NCBI GenBank assembly: GCA_036495485.1
Contig: DASXMU010000168.1
Coordinates: 1-27,767 of the forward strand
DNA from: PALSA-505 sp036495485
Lineage (GTDB): Bacteria > Actinomycetota > Actinomycetes > Streptosporangiales > Streptosporangiaceae
Reading direction: 5' to 3'
Length of the DNA stretch: 27,767 nucleotides
The notes under the pieces were generated by a model. The model was not told where the DNA came from, made no database searches, and saw only the letters and a program-made list of their open reading frames with translations. Positions 1 to 8,641 of this stretch are shown piece after piece (position 1 is the first letter of the stretch; the number at the start of each line of letters is the position of its first letter). A program made the translations under genes and the position numbers.

Positions 1-135
1 ACCGCGGCCGGGCTGTCCGAAGAAGCCGAGGAAGCCCGCCGCCGCACCGTCGGCGAAGGCCGCCACGAAGCCGCGGCCAAGGTAGCCGAGGCGATCGCGG
101 AAAGCCCGGAAGCAGAAGGAAGCGTGATCGCATGA
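1..135 (+). CDS. C-terminal tail of an upstream gene (partial)
   Basis: The frame beginning at base 1 is open to a TGA at 133-135 and encodes an Ala/Glu/Arg-rich tail (starts TAAGLSEEAEEARRRTVGEG, ends AEGSVIA). No domain is present in the visible part. The next gene on the same strand is an ABC permease starting 46 bases downstream, so by context this may be the end of the transporter's ATPase or another member of the same operon. That is inference only, because the tail has no diagnostic motif. The composition suggests a charged, possibly helical extension. Confidence 0.5.
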   Translation, partial: TAAGLSEEAEEARRRTVGEGRHEAAAKVAEAIAESPEAEGSVIA

Positions 136-181
136 CCAGCCTCCGGTGGGGGGCGGTACCCGTGAGGGCGAGGGAGTCACG

Positions 182-1210
182 ATGAGCGTCACCGAGCTTG
201 AGTTCCAGGCCCAGGCCGCCGCGGGGCCGGGACGGGTGATCCAAGGGCGCACCCAGTGGCAGCTCACCTGGCGGCGGCTGCGGCACGACCGGATGGCCAT
301 CGCCTCCGCGATCGTCATCCTGATCGTGGTGGGGCTCGCCCTCGCCGCCCCGCTGTTCGCCGATCTCACCAAGCATGGCGCCAACCAGATCTTCCCCAAT
401 ACCGGCCTGTCCCCCAACGGGATCCCGGTCGGGCCGGGCCACACCTTCTGGCTCGGCACCGATGAGCAGGGCCGTGACCTGTTCGTGCGGATCCTCTACG
501 GTGCGCGGATCTCGCTTTTCGTCGGGGTGGTCACCACCGCGATAGCCACCGTGGCCGGGGTCGCGATCGGCCTCATGGCGGGCTACTTCGGCGGCTGGAT
601 CGACGCGGTGCTGGCCAGGTTCATCGACGCCGTGCTCGCCTTCCCCTACGTCGTGCTCGCGCTCGCCCTGGCCGTCGTGCTCGGGCCCAGCCTGCCGGTG
701 GTGGTCGGGGTGATCTCGTTCTTCTCCTGGGCCGGCATCTCCCGGATCGTCCGCGGCCAGACGCTGTCCATCAAGGAGAAGGAGTACATCGAGGCGGCCC
801 GCTCGATCGGGGCGAGCCCGTGGCGGATCATGAGCATCGACATCCTGCCCAACCTGCTCGCGCCCGTGCTCGTGCTGGCCACGCTGTCCATCCCGGCGGC
901 GATCGTGTTCGAGGCCACCCTGTCCTACCTCGGCCTCGGCGTGCAGCCACCGACCGCGAGCTGGGGCAACATACTCGCCGGTGCGCAGAACTACTACAAC
1001 GTCGCCTGGTGGTACCTGGTCTTCCCAGCGGTCGCGCTGCTCATCACCACGCTCGCGTTCAACCTGCTCGGCGACGGCATCAGGGACGCTATGGACCCAC
1101 GCACCGAGCGGCTGTTCGGCGCGCGCACCGAACGCAAGCTCCGCCGCCGCAAGCCGGCCAAGGCCGGCAGCACCGGCAGCGCGGGCACCGCCGACGCCGC
1201 GGGAGCGTGA
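182..1210 (+). CDS. dppC: Peptide/nickel ABC transporter permease, DppC/OppC type
   Basis: Inner-membrane permease subunit of a peptide-type (PepT family) ABC importer, about 342 aa. The ATG at 182 is chosen over the GTG at 146 because GAGGGAG lies just upstream and the family core starts soon after. An N-terminal transmembrane helix (AIASAIVILIVVGLALAAPL) is followed by the family signature GTDEQGRDLFVRILYGARIS. A BPD_transp_1 domain follows, with the EAA loop EYIEAARSIGASPWRIM that docks on the ATPase. The C-terminus is a basic, Ala/Gly-rich cytoplasmic tail. The dppB-like gene starts 6 bases downstream, so the two are co-translated. Substrate cannot be told from sequence. The symbol is a family label, since oppC or a nickel-type name would fit equally well. 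Confidence 0.88.
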   Translation: MSVTELEFQAQAAAGPGRVIQGRTQWQLTWRRLRHDRMAIASAIVILIVVGLALAAPLFADLTKHGANQIFPNTGLSPNGIPVGPGHTFWLGTDEQGRDLFVRILYGARISLFVGVVTTAIATVAGVAIGLMAGYFGGWIDAVLARFIDAVLAFPYVVLALALAVVLGPSLPVVVGVISFFSWAGISRIVRGQTLSIKEKEYIEAARSIGASPWRIMSIDILPNLLAPVLVLATLSIPAAIVFEATLSYLGLGVQPPTASWGNILAGAQNYYNVAWWYLVFPAVALLITTLAFNLLGDGIRDAMDPRTERLFGARTERKLRRRKPAKAGSTGSAGTADAAGA

Positions 1211-1216
1211 GCCGCC

Positions 1217-2182
1217 ATGGCCTTCACCCGCTTCATCATCCGCCGCCTGCTGACCGGGATCGTCGTGCTCTGGGTGGTCAGCCTCGCCGCGTTCCTGCTG
1301 TTCTTCGCCAGGCCGCACAACACGGTCGCCCGTGAGCTGGCCGGCCGGGCGGCCACCCCGCAGATATTGCAGAACGTCAACAAGCAGCTCGGTCTCAACG
1401 ATCCGATCACCGTGCAGTACGGGCACTTCCTCGACCGGCTGGTGCACGGCAACCTGGGCTACTCGTTCCTGGACGGCGAGTCGGTGAACACGATCCTGGC
1501 CCAGGATCTGCCGCGGACCGCTTCGCTGGTGGTCGGCGCCATGGTGATCTGGCTGGTCGTCGGCCTCGGGGTCGGCATCCTCAGCGCCACCAGGGCCCGC
1601 AGCCTGTTCGACCGGCTGGCCACCGTCGGCGTGCTCGGCGGCATCTCCATGCCCACGTTCGTGCTCGGCCAGCTCCTGCTGATCGGCGTCTTCCTCCAGC
1701 TCAACCGGCACGGCTTCACCTGGGTGCAGGACGGCTACGAAGGCCCGTCGCAGAGCATCATCGGCTGGGCCGGGCACATGATCCTGCCCTGGATCACGCT
1801 GGCCACCGTGTCCGCCGCCGTCTACTCCCGGCTGTCGCGGGGCTCGCTGCTCGACACACTCGGTGAGGACTACATCCGCACCGCCCGGGCCAAGGGCCTG
1901 TCGGAACGCCGGGTCATCTTCAAACACGCGGTCCGCGCCGCCCTCACCCCCGTCGTCTCACAGCTCGGCATCGACGTCGGCACCTTGCTCGGCGGCGTGG
2001 TCGTCACCGAGACCGTGTTCAGCATCGGCGGCATCGGCCAGGACTCGGTCCAGGCGATCGTCCAGGGCAACCTGCCGGTGATCATCGGCTTCGTGCTGCT
2101 CGCGGCCGTGTTCGTGGTCGTCGCCAACATCGCCGTGGACGTGGTCTACTCCCTGCTGGATCCCCGGGTCCGCCTGGTCTGA
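1217..2182 (+). CDS. dppB: Peptide/nickel ABC transporter permease, DppB/OppB type
   Basis: Second membrane subunit of the importer, 321 aa, pairing with the DppC-like protein immediately upstream. It opens with the DppB-type N-terminus FIIRRLLTGIVVLWVVSLAA (TM1), followed by a periplasmic-side segment containing QLGLNDPITVQYGHFLDRL. The permease domain includes the EAA loop DYIRTARAKGLSERRVIFKHA and the conserved region TLLGGVVVTETVFSIGGIGQ. It ends in the typical YSLLDPRVRL motif. The gene order C then B is the reverse of the common dppBC order. It ends 9 bases from the convergent menD stop. No strong terminator hairpin was noted in that gap, so read-through antisense to menD is possible. 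Confidence 0.9.
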   Translation: MAFTRFIIRRLLTGIVVLWVVSLAAFLLFFARPHNTVARELAGRAATPQILQNVNKQLGLNDPITVQYGHFLDRLVHGNLGYSFLDGESVNTILAQDLPRTASLVVGAMVIWLVVGLGVGILSATRARSLFDRLATVGVLGGISMPTFVLGQLLLIGVFLQLNRHGFTWVQDGYEGPSQSIIGWAGHMILPWITLATVSAAVYSRLSRGSLLDTLGEDYIRTARAKGLSERRVIFKHAVRAALTPVVSQLGIDVGTLLGGVVVTETVFSIGGIGQDSVQAIVQGNLPVIIGFVLLAAVFVVVANIAVDVVYSLLDPRVRLV

Positions 2183-2191
2183 CCAGCGCTG

Positions 2192-3901
2192 TTACCCGAG
2201 GCTCTTGCGGACGGCCGCCGCGCAGGCCGCGGCCAGCCTTGCCCGCAGCGCCGCCTGCCCGGCCCGCCCGGTGCGCACCTCGATGACGCGCAGCTCACCG
2301 CCATGCAGCGCGCCCGGCAGGTCACCGGCCCGCTCGACCAGTTCGTAAGGAACCCCGGCTGCCCCGGCGACCTGCTCGATGCTGGCACCGTGTGGCGTCC
2401 CGAACACCCGCTCGAACGGCGTCTCGAACGCGGCCGGCTCGAGCATCGAGAAGATCCCGCCGCCGTCGTTGTTCACCACCACCAGGCTCAGCTCCGGGCG
2501 GGCCTCGTCCGGCCCGAGATACAGCCCGGGGGCATCGTGCAGGAACGCCAGGTCACCAAGCAGCGCGCAGGCCGGGCCGCCGCCCGCCGCGGCGTGGGCC
2601 AGCGCCGCGCCGATGGCCGAGGAGACCAGGCCGTCGATCCCGCTGGCCCCCCGGCTGGCCAGCACCCGCAGCCCGTCGCGCGGCGCCATGTGCTGATCCA
2701 GGTCCCTGACCGGCAGGCTGGAGGCCGCCCACAGCAGCGCCCCGTCCGGCAGCGCCGCCGCCAGATCCCTGGCCAGCCGTGGCTCGCTGAGCGTCCCGGC
2801 GGCGGCCAGCATGTCGTCGGCCGCTGTGATCGCCGCCCCGTCCGCCCGTTGCCATGATCCGAGCCATGAGTTAACGGAAAGGTCCCGGCCCTGCAATCGC
2901 ACACCGCCGGCCACGTCGGTGGCTGTCCTGGCCGGGTCGGCCCATCGCCCCGGGCCCTGGGCGATCACGACGTGCCGGCTGGCGCCGGCGCGCAGGAACG
3001 CGAGCTGGCCGCGGGACAGCCCGGGCCGCCCGGCGGACACGATGATGTCGGGCTGGTGGGCAGCGGTGAACTCCGGCAGGCCCAGCAGGCAGGAGCAGGC
3101 GCGCAGCGCGTTCGGCCCGCGCCTGGCACCCGATGACGGCTCGGCCAGCACCGGCCAGCCCGCCTGCCCGGCGAGTTCCAGCAGCGGCCCGGCGTCGTAG
3201 TCCCCATCGCCGCAGATCAGCACGCCGCGCTCGGCCCAGTCCAGGTCGAGCGTCCCAGCCGCGCCAGGCCCGGCGGCGGCGACGTCGGTCCACGGCTTCC
3301 CGCCCGGGCGGCCGTCGAGCGCCTCAGGCCAGGGCGGGCCGTCCGCACCGTCGGGCACGAGCGGGTCGCGCAGCGGCAGGTTCACCTGGACCGGGCCGGG
3401 GAAGCCGCCGGCCGCCCCGGCGGCCTGCGCCCAGGCGCGGCAGGCCAGCGACCGCCAGTACGCGTTCGTCCCCGCCCTGGCCTCGGGCACCCCGGCGTCG
3501 CAGAACCAGCGCACCGCGTCCCCGTACAGCTTGAGCTGGTCGATGGTCTGGTTCGACCCGGTCCCGCGCAGCTCGGGCGGCCGGTCCGCGGTGAGCAGCA
3601 GCAGCGGCACGCCGGACTCGTCGGCCTCGATCACCGCCGGGTGGAAGTTCGCCGCCGCCGTGCCAGACGTGCAGACCACCGCGACGGGCCGCCGGCTGGT
3701 CTTGGCCAGGCCGAGCGCCAGGAAGGCGGCCGAACGCTCGTCGATGCGCACGTGCAGCCGCAGATCCCCGGCGGCCGACCGGGCCCACAGCGCCATGGCG
3801 AGCGGGGCGCTGCGCGAGCCCGGGGCGAGCACGGCCTCGCGCAGCCCGCACCTGATCAGCTCGTCGGCGACGACCGTGGCGAGCGCGGTCGACGGGTTCA
3901 C
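2192..3901 (-). CDS. menD: 2-succinyl-5-enolpyruvyl-6-hydroxy-3-cyclohexene-1-carboxylate synthase MenD
   Basis: ThDP- and Mg-dependent enzyme joining isochorismate and 2-oxoglutarate to SEPHCHC, the first committed step of classical menaquinone synthesis. The product is 569 aa, normal for the family. The GTG at 3901 overlaps the menC stop as GTGA and gives the expected N-terminus VNPSTALATVVADEL. The open frame extends further upstream, but that part is antisense-like sequence inside menC. Visible motifs are LAPGSRSAPLAMALW near the N-terminus, CTSGTAAANFHPAVIEADES with the ThDP-activating Glu region, and TADRPPELRGTGSNQTIDQ. The C-terminal ThDP motif runs from GDLAFLHD to VVVNNDGGGIFSML. 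It is the last gene of menB-menC-menD and is coupled to menC. Confidence 0.95.
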   Translation of the reverse strand: MNPSTALATVVADELIRCGLREAVLAPGSRSAPLAMALWARSAAGDLRLHVRIDERSAAFLALGLAKTSRRPVAVVCTSGTAAANFHPAVIEADESGVPLLLLTADRPPELRGTGSNQTIDQLKLYGDAVRWFCDAGVPEARAGTNAYWRSLACRAWAQAAGAAGGFPGPVQVNLPLRDPLVPDGADGPPWPEALDGRPGGKPWTDVAAAGPGAAGTLDLDWAERGVLICGDGDYDAGPLLELAGQAGWPVLAEPSSGARRGPNALRACSCLLGLPEFTAAHQPDIIVSAGRPGLSRGQLAFLRAGASRHVVIAQGPGRWADPARTATDVAGGVRLQGRDLSVNSWLGSWQRADGAAITAADDMLAAAGTLSEPRLARDLAAALPDGALLWAASSLPVRDLDQHMAPRDGLRVLASRGASGIDGLVSSAIGAALAHAAAGGGPACALLGDLAFLHDAPGLYLGPDEARPELSLVVVNNDGGGIFSMLEPAAFETPFERVFGTPHGASIEQVAGAAGVPYELVERAGDLPGALHGGELRVIEVRTGRAGQAALRARLAAACAAAVRKSLG

Positions 3902-4863
3902 AGGTACCCCGCCGCAGCCGCCGCGCGCTCCCGCCACGGCCCTGGGCCGGTCTCCCAGCGGGCCAGCTCCGCCGGGTCCACGGCTGGCCGCCTGACTGGC
4001 AGCCTGCCGTCGGCCGCGGTCAGCGGGCCGGCCGTGACGTCGCCGGTCAGCAGGCTCATCGTGGCCAGCCCGCAGTCGTAGGGCAGGCCGGGAAGGGCGG
4101 CGGCGAGCGCTACCCCGGCGGCCAGGCCGACCGAGCTCTCCACCGCGCTGGACACCACCACCGGCAGCCCGCACGCCTCCGCCACCTGGAGGGCGGCGCG
4201 CACCCCGCCGAGTGGGGCCGCCTTGAGCACGACGATGTCGGCTGCGCCGGCGGCCTTCACCCGCAGCGGGTCCTCGGCCCGGCGGATCGACTCGTCGGCG
4301 GCCAGCGGGACGCTCACCGCGCGGCGCAGCTCGGCCATCTCATCCAGCGTCGCGCATGGCTGCTCGGCGTATTCCAGGCCGAACGGCTCGAGCCGGCGCA
4401 GCATGCGCCGGGCGTGCCCGGTGTCCCAGGCCCCGTTCGCGTCGACCCGGATCCGGCCGGCCGGGCCGAGCGCGTCCCGCACAGCCTCCACCCGCGCGAT
4501 GTCGTCGGCGTCCTGCTGCCCGCGCTGGGCGACCTTGACCTTGGCGGTGCGGCAGCCGGACTCTGCCACCAGGCGGTGCGCCTGCTCCGGGCCGACGGCC
4601 GGCACGGTGACGTTGACCGGCACGCTGCCGCGAACCGGCTCCGGCCATCCGATCGTCGCCGCCTCCACCGCGCAGGCCAGCCAGCGAGCGCATTCCCTGG
4701 GGCCGTACTCGGCGAACGGCGAGAACTCACCCCAGCCGGCCGGCCCCTCGATGAGTGCGCCCTCGCGCACGGTGATGCCGCGGAACAGCGTCCGCATCGG
4801 GATCGCGAACGCGCGCAGGCTGTCGAGGAGGCCGGCGATGGGCCTGGCCAGATGCCCGGTCAC
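3898..4863 (-). CDS. menC: o-Succinylbenzoate synthase MenC
   Basis: Enolase-superfamily dehydratase converting SHCHC to o-succinylbenzoate in menaquinone synthesis, 321 aa. The GTG start at 4863 overlaps the menB stop (GTGA), and the N-terminus (LLDSL, then IPMRTLFRGIT) matches the layout of mycobacterial MenC. The catalytic set is visible: K108 and K110 in TAKVKVA, metal ligands D141 (VDANG), E167 (YAEQP) and D190 (AADES), and K214 (VLKAAPLGG). WGEFSPFAEY near residues 44-53 is the family substrate-loop region. It overlaps menD by 3 bases at its end. All key residues are present, so it should be active. Confidence 0.95.
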   Translation of the reverse strand: MTGHLARPIAGLLDSLRAFAIPMRTLFRGITVREGALIEGPAGWGEFSPFAEYGPRECARWLACAVEAATIGWPEPVRGSVPVNVTVPAVGPEQAHRLVAESGCRTAKVKVAQRGQQDADDIARVEAVRDALGPAGRIRVDANGAWDTGHARRMLRRLEPFGLEYAEQPCATLDEMAELRRAVSVPLAADESIRRAEDPLRVKAAGAADIVVLKAAPLGGVRAALQVAEACGLPVVVSSAVESSVGLAAGVALAAALPGLPYDCGLATMSLLTGDVTAGPLTAADGRLPVRRPAVDPAELARWETGPGPWRERAAAAAGYL

Positions 4864-5696
4864 GGACGGCGCGGGAACCTCGCGAAGTCGGGCCGGCGCT
4901 TCTCGCGGAACGCGTCGCGCCCCTCCTGCGCCTCTTCGCTCATGTAGTACAGCAGCGTGGCGTCGCCGGCGAACTGCTGCATGCCGGCCGCCCCGTCGGT
5001 CACCGTGTTCAGCGCGCCCTTGAGCATGCGCAGCGCGAGCGGCGACTTCTCCAGCAGCTCACCGGCCCAGGCCACGGTCTCAGCCTCCAGGTCGGCCAGC
5101 GGCACCACGGTGTTCACCAGGCCCATGTCCAGCGCCTCCCTGGCGCTGTACTGGCGGCACAGGTACCAGATCTCGCGGGCCTTCTTCAGCCCGACGGTGG
5201 CCGCGAGCAGCCAGGAGCCATAGCCGCCGTCGAACGAGCCGACCTTCGGCCCGCTCTGGCCGAAGACCGCGTTGTCGGCCGCGATCGTCAGGTCGCAGCA
5301 GACGTGCAGCACGTGCCCGCCGCCGACCGCGTACCCGGCGACCATGGCGATCACCGGCTTGGGGGTGCGCCGGATCTGGACCTGCAGGTCCAGCACGTTG
5401 AGCCGGCCGATGCCGTGGGAGTCGAGGTAGCCGTCGTCGCCGCGGATCTTCTGGTCGCCGCCGGAGCAGAACGCCTCGGTCCCGGCGCCGGTCAGGATGA
5501 TGACGCCGGTGTCCGGGTCGTCGCGCGCGATGTTGAACGCGCTGGACAGCTCGAACAGGGTGGCGGGCCGGAACGCGTTGCGCACCTCGGGCCGGTTGAT
5601 CGTGATCTTGGCGATGCCGTCACCGGTCTCGTAGATGATGTCGGTGTACTCCTGGCCCGGTGCCGGCCCCGAACGCTGCCAGTCGACCACTGCCAT
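4860..5696 (-). CDS. menB: 1,4-Dihydroxy-2-naphthoyl-CoA synthase MenB
   Basis: Crotonase-family enzyme that cyclises o-succinylbenzoyl-CoA to DHNA-CoA, 278 aa. The ATG at 5696 follows GGGAGG with a short spacer. A GTG five codons upstream is an alternative, and the longer open frame reaching about 6215 is antisense to menE and is rejected. Hallmarks are ITINRPEVRNAFRP, the oxyanion-hole segments CSGGDQKIRG and VAGYAVGGGHVLHVCCDL, and FGQSGPKVGSFDGGYGS with the catalytic Asp. The C-terminus EGRDAFREKRRPDFARFPR is typical of MenB. First gene of the menB-menC-menD operon, divergent from menE, whose product it uses. Confidence 0.96.
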   Translation of the reverse strand: MAVVDWQRSGPAPGQEYTDIIYETGDGIAKITINRPEVRNAFRPATLFELSSAFNIARDDPDTGVIILTGAGTEAFCSGGDQKIRGDDGYLDSHGIGRLNVLDLQVQIRRTPKPVIAMVAGYAVGGGHVLHVCCDLTIAADNAVFGQSGPKVGSFDGGYGSWLLAATVGLKKAREIWYLCRQYSAREALDMGLVNTVVPLADLEAETVAWAGELLEKSPLALRMLKGALNTVTDGAAGMQQFAGDATLLYYMSEEAQEGRDAFREKRRPDFARFPRRP

Positions 5697-5831
5697 ACCC
5701 TCCCTGGTCACGACCACCACTGATAAGCCCTCAGAACACTGCCCAAACCAGTAACGATCTTGCTGGGGGTTCTGACCTGCGCAGATCGTACACAATCGCG
5801 AGGTTTTGAATAACGCTCTAACCTTACGTCG
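5697..5831. promoter_or_regulatory. menB/menE divergent intergenic region
   Basis: These 135 bases are the only non-coding DNA between the menBCD operon and menE and must hold both promoters if each is expressed separately. The stretch 5780-5824 is AT-richer than its surroundings. Toward menE a TAACCT hexamer sits 7 bases before the start codon. Toward menB a TACGAT hexamer can be read on the minus strand near 5785-5790, with only a weak -35. No clear palindromic operator was found. Confidence 0.5.
5819..5824 (+). promoter_or_regulatory. Candidate -10 element of leaderless menE
   Basis: TAACCT fits the actinobacterial TANNNT -10 pattern and is followed by exactly 7 bases before the menE GTG. 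Transcription would then begin at the start codon. No convincing -35 is present and no Shine-Dalgarno precedes the GTG, which agrees with a leaderless message. Confidence 0.45.
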
Positions 5832-7019
5832 GTGAGTCGACGGCCTTTGCACGCGGTCTTGATGCCAGCCGGTGAGCTGCTGCGCCCGCTGGCTGCCGCG
5901 CTGGATGGCAGCGGCCCGGCGGTGGCGCCGCTCGATCCCGCGCTTCCCCAGGCCAGGCTGCGGCTGCTGCTCGATGAGCTGGCCCCGGACGCCATCCAGA
6001 CGGTGGATGGGATCACCCGGGCCGGCCCGTCCGGGGGGCCGCCGCCGGGGACCGGCGAGGACACCGCCGTGGTGATAGTCACATCCGGCTCGACCGGCCG
6101 GCCCAAGGGGGTGGAGCTGAGCGCAACCGCGCTGCTGCACTCCGCACGGGCCAGCCTGGACCGGATCGGCGCCGCGCCGGGTGGCCGCTGGCTGTGCTGC
6201 CTGCCGGTCAGCCACGTCGCGGGCATCCAGGTGCTCGTCCGGTCGCTGCTGGCCGGCACGGAACCGGTGGTCTGTGACCGGCTTACGCCCGAGGTTGTCG
6301 CGGCCTGCGGCTGCGGCTACGTGTCCCTGGTCCCGACGCAGCTACGCCGGCTTGTCAGCGACGGCGCCAGCTTGGCACCTTTCCGTTGCATATTGCTAGG
6401 AGGGGCAGGCGCGCCAGCCCGGCTCCTGGAGCAAGCGGCGGCGGCGGGGGGACGGGTCGTCACGACCTACGGCATGACGGAGACCTGCGGCGGCTGCGTC
6501 TACGACGGGAAACCGCTGGATGGAGTGCGCATCCAGATCGGGCCGGACGGCCTGATCCGGATCGCCGGGCCGGTGCTGTTCTCCGGCTACCGGCTGGCGC
6601 GGGCGTTCACCGGTGACGGCTGGTTCACCACGGCGGACCTCGGCTCGATCGGGCCGTCGGGCCTGCTGACCGTGCGCGGCCGGGCCGACGACGTGATCAA
6701 CACCGGCGGGGAGAAGGTGGTCGCCGCCGAGGTCGCGGCGGCGCTCGAGAGCTTCCCGGCGGTGCGGGAGGCGGTCGTGGTGGGGCGGCCCGATGCGGAG
6801 TGGGGGGAGCGGGTGACCGCGGTGGTCGTGCCCGCCACCCCAGACATGCCGCCTGAGCTGGGAATGCTCAGGGAACACGTGCGCCGGACGCTCCCGGCGA
6901 GTGCGGCGCCTCGCGAACTCGTCATCATGGATGAGCTGCCGCTGCTACCGTCGGGAAAGCCGGATCTGCGCGTGCTACGGTACCCGATCAGCAACCGACG
7001 GCCGGACCGGGAACAATAG
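5832..7019 (+). CDS. menE: o-Succinylbenzoate-CoA ligase MenE
   Basis: Acyl-adenylate-forming enzyme that activates o-succinylbenzoate with ATP and CoA, supplying the MenB substrate. At 395 aa it is shorter than enterobacterial MenE, as actinobacterial homologues are. The P-loop TSGSTGRPKGVE spans about residues 84-95. TYGMTETCGG is the A5 motif, and RGRADDVINTGGEKV is the hinge/A8 region. The C-terminal PSGKPDLRVL carries the catalytic Lys. The GTG at 5832 has no Shine-Dalgarno but a -10-like TAACCT 7 bases upstream, so the gene may be leaderless. It is divergent from menBCD. No menA, menF, menH or ubiE lies in the window. Confidence 0.93.
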   Translation: MSRRPLHAVLMPAGELLRPLAAALDGSGPAVAPLDPALPQARLRLLLDELAPDAIQTVDGITRAGPSGGPPPGTGEDTAVVIVTSGSTGRPKGVELSATALLHSARASLDRIGAAPGGRWLCCLPVSHVAGIQVLVRSLLAGTEPVVCDRLTPEVVAACGCGYVSLVPTQLRRLVSDGASLAPFRCILLGGAGAPARLLEQAAAAGGRVVTTYGMTETCGGCVYDGKPLDGVRIQIGPDGLIRIAGPVLFSGYRLARAFTGDGWFTTADLGSIGPSGLLTVRGRADDVINTGGEKVVAAEVAAALESFPAVREAVVVGRPDAEWGERVTAVVVPATPDMPPELGMLREHVRRTLPASAAPRELVIMDELPLLPSGKPDLRVLRYPISNRRPDREQ

Positions 7020-7156
7020 GCGGCGCAAAGCGTTACCAATATATGCCCGCACTTCGCGTCCGCCAAGGGCGCGCCGCGGGCCTGACGTAACAAAACACGC
7101 CGGGCAGGCGCGGGAGGCAGCGCATGTCCCCCGCTTTCCCCGCAAGGAGGTGTCTC

Positions 7157-8452
7157 ATGTCGCGGACCGCGACCGCCGCGTCACCTGTTCGGGATGACGA
7201 GGCGACGGTGACCCGCGTGGACCAGCTCGTCCAGCGCGGGCGCGGTCAGGGCCACTTGTCGCTGCCCGAGCTTCGGAGCGCGTTCGAGGAGGCCGGTATC
7301 TCCGCAGCCGAGGGCCGCTCGATCCTGCGTGAGCTGGCCGAGGCAGGGGTCCGGCTCGGCAACGAGACCGCCGACGCCGCCGGCGCGCCCGCGCAGAGCG
7401 AGCCGGCCGCCGGGACGACCGCGGGCACCGACGGTGACGAGTTCTCCGATCTGGCCGATGCCGCCGGGAGGGCCGGAGCCGGGGCGCTGGCCACCGGCCG
7501 GGCCTCAGGCGCCATCGAGGCCGATCTCGACGACCAGACGCCCGCGATGGGTGATTCGGTCCACACGTACCTCAAGTCGATCGGCCGCACCAGCCTGCTC
7601 ACCGCTGAGCAGGAGGTGGACCTGGCCAAGCGGATCGAGGCCGGCCTGTACGCCGAGCACAAGCTGGAGAGCGAGCCGGAGCTGGACGCCGCCTGCCGCC
7701 TCGACCTCGATGAGGTCGCCAGGGACGGCCGGCGCGCCAAGGCGCACATGCTCGAGGCGAACCTGCGGCTGGTGGTCTCGGTCGCCAAGAAGTACAGCGA
7801 CCGCGGGCTCACCCTCCTCGACGTCGTCCAGGAGGGGAACCTGGGGCTGATCAGGGCGGTCGAGAAGTTCGACTACACCAAGGGCTACAAGTTCTCCACC
7901 TACGCTATGTGGTGGATCCGGCAGGCGATCCAGCGCGGCTTCGCCGACTCCGCCCGGACCATCCGGCTGCCGGTGCACGTGCTGGAGATGCTCAGCAAGC
8001 TGAGCCGGGTGGAGCGGGACATGCACCAGCGGCTCGGCCGTGAGCCGACGCCGGAGGAGCTGGCGGTCGAGCTCGACCGCACCCCGGACCAGATCGAGGA
8101 GCTGCTGCGCACCAGCAGGCAGCCGATCAGCCTGGACTCCACGATCGGCGAGGACGGCGAGACCAGCATCGGCGACCTGATCGAGGACATCGACGCTCCC
8201 GAGGCCTCCGAGCTGGTGGACCGGCAGCTCATGGCCAGCGAGCTCAGGAGCGCCCTCGGCTGCCTCACCCCGCGCGAGGCGACGATCATGTCGATGCGGT
8301 TCGGGCTGTACGACGGCAACCCGCACACGCTGGACGAGATCGGCCGCGCGCTCGGCCTGACCAGGGAGCGGATCCGGCAACTGGAGAAGCAGTCGCTGTC
8401 CAAGCTCCGCCACCCCAGCCGCGCCCAGCCGCTGCTCGATTTCGCGAGCTGA
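7157..8452 (+). CDS. RNA polymerase sigma-70 factor, primary-like (RpoD/SigA/HrdB family)
   Basis: About 431 aa. The ATG at 7157 is chosen because AAGGAGG lies 6 bases upstream; an in-frame ATG at 7124 lacks this. Region 1.1-like sequence (VDQLVQRGRGQGHLSLPEL) is followed by an Ala/Gly-rich linker. Region 1.2 is DSVHTYLKSIGRTSLLTAEQEVDLAKRI. Region 2 runs through LRLVVSVAKKYSDRGLTLLD and GYKFSTYAMWWIRQAIQR, the -10 recognition part. Region 3 contains LPVHVLEML. The region 4 helix-turn-helix is TLDEIGRALGLTRERIRQLE, and the protein ends in KLRHPSRAQPLLDFAS. With region 1.1 plus complete regions 2-4 it is a group 1 or group 2 factor. The divergent C-terminus compared with HrdB (KLRHPSRSQVLRDYLD) leaves open that it is a paralogue, so no symbol is given. 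Confidence 0.9.
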   Translation: MSRTATAASPVRDDEATVTRVDQLVQRGRGQGHLSLPELRSAFEEAGISAAEGRSILRELAEAGVRLGNETADAAGAPAQSEPAAGTTAGTDGDEFSDLADAAGRAGAGALATGRASGAIEADLDDQTPAMGDSVHTYLKSIGRTSLLTAEQEVDLAKRIEAGLYAEHKLESEPELDAACRLDLDEVARDGRRAKAHMLEANLRLVVSVAKKYSDRGLTLLDVVQEGNLGLIRAVEKFDYTKGYKFSTYAMWWIRQAIQRGFADSARTIRLPVHVLEMLSKLSRVERDMHQRLGREPTPEELAVELDRTPDQIEELLRTSRQPISLDSTIGEDGETSIGDLIEDIDAPEASELVDRQLMASELRSALGCLTPREATIMSMRFGLYDGNPHTLDEIGRALGLTRERIRQLEKQSLSKLRHPSRAQPLLDFAS

Positions 8453-8470
8453 CGGGGGCCGGGCATGCTC

Positions 8471-8567
8471 ATTGACCTCCGGTCAATTTCGCCGTAGCCC
8501 GCCAGCTCTATGCCAGCCCGGGGGGACGACCCCCCGGAACCCCCCGATGCGAGGGCTCCGCCCTCGC
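8471..8567. repeat. Cluster of three perfect hairpins after the sigma gene (REP-like / terminator)
   Basis: Three inverted repeats follow in series. At 8471-8487 ATTGACC/GGTCAAT has a 3-base loop and TTTC behind it. At 8518-8537 CCGGGGGG/CCCCCCGG has a 4-base loop. At 8549-8567 GCGAGGGC/GCCCTCGC has a 3-base loop. The first could terminate the sigma transcript. The second and third resemble the C-run plus G-run palindromes often dispersed between genes in actinomycete genomes, a family recalled from general knowledge and not checked here. Confidence 0.55.
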
Positions 8568-8641
8568 GGACCAGGCCGCCGTCGCGCACCAGGCCCGACC
8601 TCCCGCCGGGCCAGGGCGCGGCGGCTTTGTTTTCCGTGCGG

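Noticed and set aside
3902..4174. N-terminal extension of the menD frame
   Set aside because: It runs antisense-like through menC, has no MenD homology, and the GTG at 3901 overlaps the menC stop as expected for coupled genes.
5697..6215. Long N-terminal extension of menB (451-codon frame)
   Set aside because: It is antisense to the start of menE and crosses the divergent promoter region. MenB proteins are about 280 aa and start near 5696.
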